Source: Acidobacteriota bacterium (GTDB taxonomy: Bacteria > Acidobacteriota > Blastocatellia > Pyrinomonadales > Pyrinomonadaceae). Taken from it: 19,862 bases of DNA. The notes under the pieces are model-generated. The model did not search any database. It saw only the letters and a program-made list of their open reading frames with translations, and was not told the DNA's origin. Shown in pieces: positions 1 to 5,841 of this stretch (position 1 is its first letter; every line of letters starts with the position of its first letter). The position numbers and the translations under genes were made by a program. The DNA lies in NCBI GenBank assembly GCA_023415725.1, contig JAEZJR010000006.1, positions 1-19,862 of the forward strand, given 5' to 3'.

Positions 1-5
1 CGTTG

Positions 6-43
6 CCCCCCCCCCCGTCGAACGATTCGGTGCAAGGTTCGAC
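6..43. repeat. Run of 11 C followed by a 7-bp inverted repeat
   Basis: Eleven consecutive C residues lie at 6-16, directly next to an inverted repeat GTCGAAC (17-23) / GTTCGAC (37-43) with a 13-nt loop. In the minus-strand transcript this hairpin begins two bases after the stop codon of the GH5 gene and is followed by eleven G, not U. It is therefore not a canonical intrinsic terminator. It could stabilise the mRNA end, and the homopolymer is also a place where sequencing error is likely. Confidence 0.4.
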
Positions 44-45
44 CT

Positions 46-1371
46 CTAGTGTTTGATTGCGCCTTGCACCGTTGGGCCCGTGGTGGAGACTCCGCGGGCT
101 TTTTTCTTTGCGGCGTTGCGGATGATGTTCCAGGTGGACCTGTCGTAGGCGAAGACGGAGTAGAGGCCTTGTTCTTCCATGGGCGGGTCGCCGACGTATT
201 CGTTACCGGGTTTCCACCAGAGGTCGGCGGGGCGGACGTTTCCGCCGAAAGCCCAGAAGTTAGCACCGGCGATGTCGGGGTTCTTGCGGACGAAAGAGAG
301 GACCTCTGAATAGTACCTGTCGCGGATCTTTGTTGTTGACGAAGGATCGAAGGATTGCCCGTCGCGAGGGAGCCCGAATTCTTCGATCACGAGGGGTTTT
401 TTGAGCTTCCTGGCGACGGCGGCGTGGTCGATGATGTACTTGACTGTCTCTCCCCGGAACTTGCCGTACTCCTCGGCCATCCTGCCGTTAGCGAACCACG
501 CCCAATTCTTCGGCCAGATATGGATGGTCAGGTAGTCGACGTTCGGGTCGGCGTGGATCTGTTCGTAAACCTCCATCCCCTCACTGCCGACCCAACCCTC
601 GTGTCCGATCGAGACGAGTTGATCCGGCGCAATCGTCTTGAATTGCCGAGCTGTTTCGGCGATCCATTGTTTGTAAGCTTCTATCGCCGACGGACGCATC
701 GGGCGCGGTTCGTTCGCGATCTGCCACGCCATGATGGTCGGGTCGTCTTTGTAGCGCTTGCCGTTGACCGTATTGATCCGACCGACCAATCGCTCCGCCT
801 GCCGCGCGTAGCCGGTTTTACAAGGTGCGCAGGTGTAGAACTTCGCGACTAGATCGCGCAGTTCGTCCCATGTGGGCTTCTTTTTAAGCCATTCATCGGA
901 GATCACCTTGTTCCAGATAAGGTACTGCTGAAAGCCGCCGCTCCATTCCCAGTTGTTGGAGATGAAAATCACGGCACGCATGTCTCGTTTCGCCATTTCA
1001 TCCAACAGCAGGTCGAGCCCGTCGAGTGCTCGTTCGTTGAACGATGCTTGGGTAACCTGGAACGGCGGGCCTACGCGGGTCACGCCGTTGAGCGGGCCCG
1101 AACCTTCGGCTCCGCCCAAGAGCCTCAAGTTGGTTATGCCATTCGCTTTAAGGAAATCGAGTTCGCGGCGGAGGCGTTCGATTCCACGTTTCGGGTCCTT
1201 CTCAAGCCCGAGCAGGCTGCCGTACCAGTAATTCGTGCCGATGAAGTAATACGGCTTCCCATTGACCTGAAGCCGGCCGTCCTTCGCCGTGACGAAAGCC
1301 GGCTTTTGTGCAAACAGGAACGGCGATGCCGCAAACAGCATCGCCGCGATCACCGATATACGAATTCGCAT
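46..1371 (-). CDS. Secreted GH5 glycoside hydrolase, mannan endo-1,4-beta-mannosidase-like
   Basis: A 441-residue exported hydrolase predicted to cut beta-mannan-type or related beta-1,4 polysaccharides outside the cytoplasm. An N-terminal signal peptide (about residues 1-21, ending in FLFAQ) precedes the (beta/alpha)8 barrel. Typical GH5 mannanase marks are visible: GTNYWY near residue 45, the acid/base motif WQIANEPR with Glu221, the substrate-site motif TIHIWPKNWAW near 282-292, and the nucleophile motif VIEEFG with Glu331. Length fits a single catalytic domain with no carbohydrate-binding module. The ATG at 1371 lies 22 nt after the formate dehydrogenase stop codon, with no clear Shine-Dalgarno, which suggests co-transcription with the genes upstream. 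The family call is firm from the motifs. Mannan as substrate is inference, since GH5 members vary in specificity. Confidence 0.88.
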   Translation of the reverse strand: MRIRISVIAAMLFAASPFLFAQKPAFVTAKDGRLQVNGKPYYFIGTNYWYGSLLGLEKDPKRGIERLRRELDFLKANGITNLRLLGGAEGSGPLNGVTRVGPPFQVTQASFNERALDGLDLLLDEMAKRDMRAVIFISNNWEWSGGFQQYLIWNKVISDEWLKKKPTWDELRDLVAKFYTCAPCKTGYARQAERLVGRINTVNGKRYKDDPTIMAWQIANEPRPMRPSAIEAYKQWIAETARQFKTIAPDQLVSIGHEGWVGSEGMEVYEQIHADPNVDYLTIHIWPKNWAWFANGRMAEEYGKFRGETVKYIIDHAAVARKLKKPLVIEEFGLPRDGQSFDPSSTTKIRDRYYSEVLSFVRKNPDIAGANFWAFGGNVRPADLWWKPGNEYVGDPPMEEQGLYSVFAYDRSTWNIIRNAAKKKARGVSTTGPTVQGAIKH

Positions 1372-1393
1372 AGCGGCTATATTATTCGAAGGT

Positions 1394-4063
1394 TCAGATC
1401 TTCTCCACCCGTACGGCCGTCACCTTGAACTCTGGCGCCTGCACGTAGCGGTCGCGGTGCGGGCTGGTGATGCGGTTGATGAGCTGTTCGGGTTTATGGA
1501 AGGTGGCGAAAAGCTCGCCGGTTCGCACGCGTGGCGAGATGTGCACGGGCATCGTCAATTGGCCGTATTTGCTCACGACGCGGACCTCTTCGCCCTCGGC
1601 GATCGAGAGCCTCACTGCGTCTTCCGCCGAGACATCCAGATAATCGTGCGGTCTTATATCATCCAGCCCAGTGCGGTAGGTCATTGTGCCGGCGTTGAAG
1701 TGGTAGAGCGTCCGGCCGGTGTTCAGCATCAGCGGGAATTCTGCGTCGATCTTCTCTTTCGTCGGGCGGTAGGGAATACGTCGAAGTGCAGCCGTCTTGC
1801 TGTTGGCGAACGACTCGGCGTGAAGCACGTCGGCTCCAGGATGATCGGTGGTCGGGCAGTTCCATTGCAGGCCGTGGTCTTCGATGCGTTCGTATGTGAT
1901 CCCGTACGAATTCGGCCAGACGAGGCGGATTTCGTTCCAGATCTCCTCGGCGTTGATGAAGTCGAAATACTCGCCCTTCCCCATCGCCTTAGCGACGTCG
2001 CAGACGATCTCCCAGTCGGTGCGGGCGTTGCCGGGTGCATCGACGGCCTTGCGGACGCGCTGGACGCGCCGCTCGGCGTTCATGAACGTGCCGTCCTTTT
2101 CGAACGAGGACGATGCGGGGAAGAAAACGTGTGCGTAACGCTTTGCGGTCTCGTTCATGAAGAGATCCTGCACAATGCAGAGCTCGAGGTTCTCGAATCC
2201 TTTCCCGGTCTGCTCGGTGTTCGCGTTCGACATGAAGACGTCGTACCCGATCGCCCAGAGGGCTTTAAGTTTGCCATCGCGTGCGGCGTCGACCATCTGG
2301 AGCTGGTTCAGCCCTTTTTCGAGCGGAACGGGTGCACCCCAGACGGCCTCGAAGTGGTCCTTCCCTTCCGCCACGGCGATGCTGCCCGTGAGGATGCCGG
2401 GGTCGCAACCCATCTGGGCGGAGCCCTGAACGTTATTCTGCCCGCGGAGGGGGTTCACACCGGTCCCGGGTTTCCCGATATTTCCGGTGAGCAGCGCGAG
2501 GTTGACGAGGCACATCACGCCCTCGGTCCCCTGCGTGTGCTCGGTGACGCCGAGCCCGTGCATGCACATCGCCGGTTTCGCTGTCGCGTAAAGACGGGCG
2601 GCCTTTCGGATATCTTCCGCCGCGACACCGCAGATCTCGGCGGCCCGCTCGGGCGGGTAGTCGGCGACGAAGTCGCGGAACTGCTCGAACTCCTCGACGC
2701 GGTTCTCGATGAATTCCGCATCCGCGAGCCCCTCTTCGAGGATCACGTGTGCGATGGAATTGAGCAGAGGGATGTTCGTACCGGGGTGAAGCTGGAGGTG
2801 CACGTTGGCGAATCGCGTCAGCTCCGTTTTGCGCGGGTCGATGACGATCAGGTTCGCACCCGCCAGGACGGCCTGCTTCACGCGGGCTCCGACGATCGGG
2901 TGATTTTCGGTAGGGTTCGCCCCGCATAGCAGGAACGTTTCAGCCTTCTCGACATCCGCGAACGAGTTGGTCGCCGCGCCGGTGCCGAGCATCATCTTCA
3001 TCGCCGCGGCCGTCGGCGTGTGGCAGACGCGGGCACAGCAATCCACGTTGTTCGTTCGGAGAACTACGCGCGCGAATTTCTGCGCGACGTAGTTCTCCTC
3101 GTTGGTTGCACGTGCGGAACCCAGAACGGCAATGCTTTCCTTGCCGTGTTCGTTGATCAAATGTTTAAGCTTGCCCGCGGTGAAGGCGATCGCCTCCTCC
3201 CACGAGATCGTACGCCACTCTTCACCTTCACGGATCATCGGCTCGCTGACACGATCCGGCGAGTGGTTGAATTCGAACGCGTAGCGGCCCTTGACGCAAA
3301 GGTGGCCGCCGTTCACCGGTGCATCGTTAACGGGCTTCACCTGGACAACGCGGCCGTTGATCGAGCCCACTTCCATCTCGCATCCGGTGCCGCAATACGG
3401 GCACGTCGTGCGGGTCCATTTCTCGGGCGGGCCGTGCTGCAGATAGGTTTTGTCCTCGATCGCGCCGGTCGGGCATGTGTCTGAGCATGCTCCGCAGCTC
3501 ACGCAAGTGCTGTCGGCGAACGTCCCGAAGGAGTTCGGGATCACGCGGGTTTCATCGCCGCGGCCGACCACCTGCCAGACGAACTGCCCCTGAACCTGTT
3601 CGCATATCCGCACGCAGCGGTAGCAATCGATGCAGCGGGACATATCCACCGCGATGAAACGGTGCGAATCGTCCTTCAAGTCACCGTTTCGGCTGATGTC
3701 GAAATCTTCATCGATCAGACCGTAACGCTCGGCAAGTTTATGGAACGGTTTGTCCGGGAATTCCTTATAGGCTTTGAGCGGGTATTCGCGGGCGAGCATC
3801 CGGAGGTTCATCGCACGCGCTTCCTCGATCTCGGGCGTGTGGGTTTCGATGACCATGCCGTCCGCGAGCTCGCGCATGCACGATGTGACCGGGCGACCTT
3901 CTCCCTGGACCTTCACGATGCAGAGGCGGCAGGCACCCGCCGCCTCGACCCTTTCATCGTGGCAAAGTGTCGGGATCTCGACCCCGAGCTCTGCCGCGGC
4001 TGCGAGTATCGAGATCCCTTCGCGGAACGAGTGTTCCACGCCATTTATGGTCGCCGTGGCCAT
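1394..4063 (-). CDS. fdhF: Formate dehydrogenase alpha subunit (molybdopterin, Cys-containing)
   Basis: An 889-residue molybdenum/tungsten bis-pterin oxidoreductase that should oxidise formate to CO2 in the cytoplasm (no Tat signal). Domains in order: an N-terminal 2Fe-2S domain (Cys near 34, 45, 48, 62); a two-cluster 4Fe-4S ferredoxin segment (CIDCYRCVRIC near 144-154 and CVSCGACSDTCP near 187-198); the Mo-proximal 4Fe-4S motif CPYCGTGC near 221-228 with a fourth Cys near 256; then the pterin-binding body. The active-site motif DCCARVCHTPT carries Cys (about residue 347) where selenocysteine forms have Sec. This is the layout of NAD-linked FdhA/FdhF-type alpha subunits, but no beta/gamma partner or FdhD is in the window. 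I chose the ATG at 4063 because the 2Fe-2S fold begins there. An ATG at 4099 with GAGG six bases upstream, overlapping the gene before it, is a real alternative, and the GTG at 4120 is less likely. Confidence 0.9.
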   Translation of the reverse strand: MATATINGVEHSFREGISILAAAAELGVEIPTLCHDERVEAAGACRLCIVKVQGEGRPVTSCMRELADGMVIETHTPEIEEARAMNLRMLAREYPLKAYKEFPDKPFHKLAERYGLIDEDFDISRNGDLKDDSHRFIAVDMSRCIDCYRCVRICEQVQGQFVWQVVGRGDETRVIPNSFGTFADSTCVSCGACSDTCPTGAIEDKTYLQHGPPEKWTRTTCPYCGTGCEMEVGSINGRVVQVKPVNDAPVNGGHLCVKGRYAFEFNHSPDRVSEPMIREGEEWRTISWEEAIAFTAGKLKHLINEHGKESIAVLGSARATNEENYVAQKFARVVLRTNNVDCCARVCHTPTAAAMKMMLGTGAATNSFADVEKAETFLLCGANPTENHPIVGARVKQAVLAGANLIVIDPRKTELTRFANVHLQLHPGTNIPLLNSIAHVILEEGLADAEFIENRVEEFEQFRDFVADYPPERAAEICGVAAEDIRKAARLYATAKPAMCMHGLGVTEHTQGTEGVMCLVNLALLTGNIGKPGTGVNPLRGQNNVQGSAQMGCDPGILTGSIAVAEGKDHFEAVWGAPVPLEKGLNQLQMVDAARDGKLKALWAIGYDVFMSNANTEQTGKGFENLELCIVQDLFMNETAKRYAHVFFPASSSFEKDGTFMNAERRVQRVRKAVDAPGNARTDWEIVCDVAKAMGKGEYFDFINAEEIWNEIRLVWPNSYGITYERIEDHGLQWNCPTTDHPGADVLHAESFANSKTAALRRIPYRPTKEKIDAEFPLMLNTGRTLYHFNAGTMTYRTGLDDIRPHDYLDVSAEDAVRLSIAEGEEVRVVSKYGQLTMPVHISPRVRTGELFATFHKPEQLINRITSPHRDRYVQAPEFKVTAVRVEKI

Positions 4064-4073
4064 AGCTTTTTTA

Positions 4074-4307
4074 TTAATGCTCGTGGGCTGTGTCCTCATA
4101 GTCGGCCTCGCAACCGGCACATACGAACGGATTGTCGCCCGCTTCGGTCAGGGCGAACTCGAGCTCGGCCTTGCCGTTCTCGTCGAAATAAAATTTGGTG
4201 CCGCAGATGCCGCAGGGCACCTCGTAGCGATGCGTCGCAGTTTCGAATTCCATCGGAAGTCGGCTGCTCTGGCGGTCCGCGTCGTATTCAGATCTAAGTC
4301 TTGGCAT
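4074..4307 (-). CDS. Small two-CxxC (zinc-ribbon-like) protein upstream of formate dehydrogenase
   Basis: A 77-residue soluble protein of unknown function. Two CxxC pairs, CGIC and CAGC, about 28 residues apart and separated by an acidic segment (KFYFDENGKAELEF), look like a zinc ribbon or rubredoxin-like knuckle. The C-terminus is Asp/Glu/His rich (DYEDTAHEH). A strong Shine-Dalgarno run (AGGAGGAGG) overlaps the stop region of the L,D-transpeptidase gene. It sits 11 nt before the ATG at 4307 and 8 nt before an adjacent GTG at 4310, so either may start translation. The stop codon lies 10 nt before the preferred formate dehydrogenase ATG, so the two are almost surely translated from one mRNA. 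A role in metal handling or assembly for the dehydrogenase is only a positional guess. Confidence 0.8.
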   Translation of the reverse strand: MPRLRSEYDADRQSSRLPMEFETATHRYEVPCGICGTKFYFDENGKAELEFALTEAGDNPFVCAGCEADYEDTAHEH

Positions 4308-4328
4308 CACCTCTAAAACCTCCTCCTC

Positions 4329-4991
4329 TTAGTCGTAAACGATCACGGGCGTCCCGACCGGCACGATCCGAAACAGCACAAGGTCCGCACCGCGCGGCAC
4401 CCGGACGCATCCGTGGCTCGCGGGCCGGGCGGGGACGGAATTGCTTCCATGGATGGCCCAGCCCTCGTGAAAATACATCGGGTAGTAGAGGCTGCCGAGA
4501 GGGGCCCGGCGAACGCCGTTGACCTTCCGCAATACACGAAAGTTGCCCCTCACCGTGTGTGCGACCTGCCACTTCCCGTCCTGAAAGTACCGTTTCTCGT
4601 TCCCCGTTGAAACGGGCACGATCTTCTCGATCGCGCCGTTCAAGTCGAAAAGGAACAGTACTTGTCGTGTGATGTCCACTTCGATGTGCCGTTTGTCCGG
4701 CATGTCCCTCGGCTCCGGATTGGTCGATGACAACAGGACGTCAAAGTCGGCCCGGCTCAGAAGCCCGGTTCGTTTCCGCCCCTCGACCTTCTGGAATGCA
4801 GTCACCGCGTGCCGTGTGGATGCGTCCGCGACGCCGTCGGGTTTCGTGAGCCAATAGCCGAGTTCGACAAGCCGCTGCTCGGCGGTGAGCATCTCCGCCT
4901 TTGTCAATTTCTGCCCCGCAGCCGAGGCCACTGCGGCAAATATCAAAAGGATCGAGGAGAGAACGGAAATCGCTTTTGATCTGTCTCTCAT
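4329..4991 (-). CDS. L,D-transpeptidase (YkuD domain) with peptidoglycan-binding domain
   Basis: A 220-residue exported cell-wall enzyme that should form 3-3 peptide cross-links or attach proteins to peptidoglycan. A signal peptide (about 1-26, hydrophobic stretch LSSILLIFAAVASA) is followed by a PG_binding_1-type helical domain (about 32-88, ELGYWLTKPDGVADASTR...AFQK). The YkuD catalytic domain runs from about 102 to 220. The catalytic signature is complete: HGS at 181-183 and ASHGCVRV at 191-198, with nucleophile Cys195. The start ATG at 4991 has no clear Shine-Dalgarno. The gene lies 88 nt downstream of hsp20, and its stop codon is 18-21 nt before the start of the zinc-ribbon gene, so it appears to lead the run of four minus-strand genes. 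Family assignment is firm; the exact cross-linking reaction is not shown by sequence. Confidence 0.93.
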   Translation of the reverse strand: MRDRSKAISVLSSILLIFAAVASAAGQKLTKAEMLTAEQRLVELGYWLTKPDGVADASTRHAVTAFQKVEGRKRTGLLSRADFDVLLSSTNPEPRDMPDKRHIEVDITRQVLFLFDLNGAIEKIVPVSTGNEKRYFQDGKWQVAHTVRGNFRVLRKVNGVRRAPLGSLYYPMYFHEGWAIHGSNSVPARPASHGCVRVPRGADLVLFRIVPVGTPVIVYD

Positions 4992-5011
4992 AGATCGCTG
5001 TTTCGGATGAC

Positions 5012-5044
5012 GGCGGGGTTGGCTTTCAGGGGGTCGACCCCGCC
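5012..5044. repeat. Inverted repeat between hsp20 and the L,D-transpeptidase gene
   Basis: GGCGGGGT (5012-5019) pairs with ACCCCGCC (5037-5044). Within this interval the perfect 12-bp palindrome GGGGTCGACCCC (5030-5041) offers a competing fold. Neither is followed by a T-tract on the minus strand, so this is not a clear terminator. It may partly attenuate read-through from hsp20. Confidence 0.35.
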
Positions 5045-5079
5045 TTGCTTGAGTTTTTCAATTCGGCCCGGTGAAACAC

Positions 5080-5646
5080 TCAGGCGGTTTTGACCGGGAT
5101 CTTCTTCGGCTCCTCGACGGGGGCCTTCGGCATGGTCAGTTCGAGCATCCCGTCCTTCAGGTTGGCCTGAATTTTGTTCGGGTCGACGTTGGACGGCAGC
5201 GTGAATTGACGCAGGAACCGGTTGCTCTTCCATTCCCTTGTGATCACATTCTCGTCCTCTTTCTCCTCGCTCGCTTTGGTCTCTCCGCTGAGCACCAGAC
5301 GGTTGTCCTTCACGCTCACCTCGATCTCCTCTGGCTTGAACCCCGGGACCGCAGCGGTGACCATGATGTTGCCGTCATTTTCCTTTATCTCTACCGGGAC
5401 GGGACGAAGCACCTCGCGTTCGGCATTGAACCAATCGTCGAGTTCCTTGCCCCATTCGCCGCCGCGCATACGGAACATATCGAACGCCCGGGTTGCGATG
5501 TCGTCGGTGATGTTGGCCAACTTGTCGAACAGCGTCTCCGCTTCGACGAACAAGGGAGCCGCTGTTACGGGTGTCGTCGCGACGCCCTTGGCGGGAGCAG
5601 CCGCAGTGGCGGACTTGTTATCAAGTGCCTTCTGGGTCGCGTTCAT
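5080..5646 (-). CDS. Hsp20/alpha-crystallin family small heat-shock protein
   Basis: A 188-residue ATP-independent holdase chaperone of the cytoplasm. The N-terminal ~75 residues are Ala/Thr-rich then amphipathic (FDKLANITDDIATRAFDMFR). The alpha-crystallin domain spans about 80-175, with hallmark strands VEIKENDGNIMVTAAVPGF, the helper motif NRLVLSGET and FTLPSNVD...LKDGMLELTMPK near the end. The terminal tail contains KKIPVK, an I-x-V-like motif in the position where I-x-I/V motifs dock between dimers in this family. The ATG at 5646 has an excellent Shine-Dalgarno GGAGGT about 7 nt upstream. An AT-rich leader precedes it, and the opposite side is closed by the terminator at 5702-5735, so this gene must have its own promoter in the short 55-nt gap; I cannot identify a convincing one. 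Confidence 0.94.
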   Translation of the reverse strand: MNATQKALDNKSATAAAPAKGVATTPVTAAPLFVEAETLFDKLANITDDIATRAFDMFRMRGGEWGKELDDWFNAEREVLRPVPVEIKENDGNIMVTAAVPGFKPEEIEVSVKDNRLVLSGETKASEEKEDENVITREWKSNRFLRQFTLPSNVDPNKIQANLKDGMLELTMPKAPVEEPKKIPVKTA

Positions 5647-5701
5647 ATAATTACCTCCAATGATCTAATTGAAGTGTGGGGCTCCAAAGAGAGGCAGACG
5701 C

Positions 5702-5735
5702 AAAAAAGATGCCGAGGATCGGGCTCGGCATCTTT
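5702..5735 (-). terminator. Intrinsic terminator of the repeat-bearing subtilase gene
   Basis: A perfect 12-bp stem AAAGATGCCGAG (5705-5716) / CTCGGCATCTTT (5724-5735) with a 7-nt loop. Read on the minus strand it ends in six T (complement of the A-run at 5702-5707), the classic rho-independent form. It lies about 105 nt downstream of the stop codon at 5842 and insulates hsp20 from the subtilase. Confidence 0.9.
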
Positions 5736-5841
5736 GACTTAAGTTATTGTTCTGGTTGGTTTTACCCCGACGATCGATCAGAGAGGCGATGTCAGGGCGG
5801 TAGAAGTTTCACGCGCGAGTGTGGCTAATTTCGCGCGTCCA

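Noticed and set aside
1289..2929. 546-residue open frame on the plus strand
   Set aside because: It lies opposite the formate dehydrogenase gene, whose metal-binding motifs are all intact. The product has no recognisable domain and the frame is explained by the GC-rich codon bias of the real gene.
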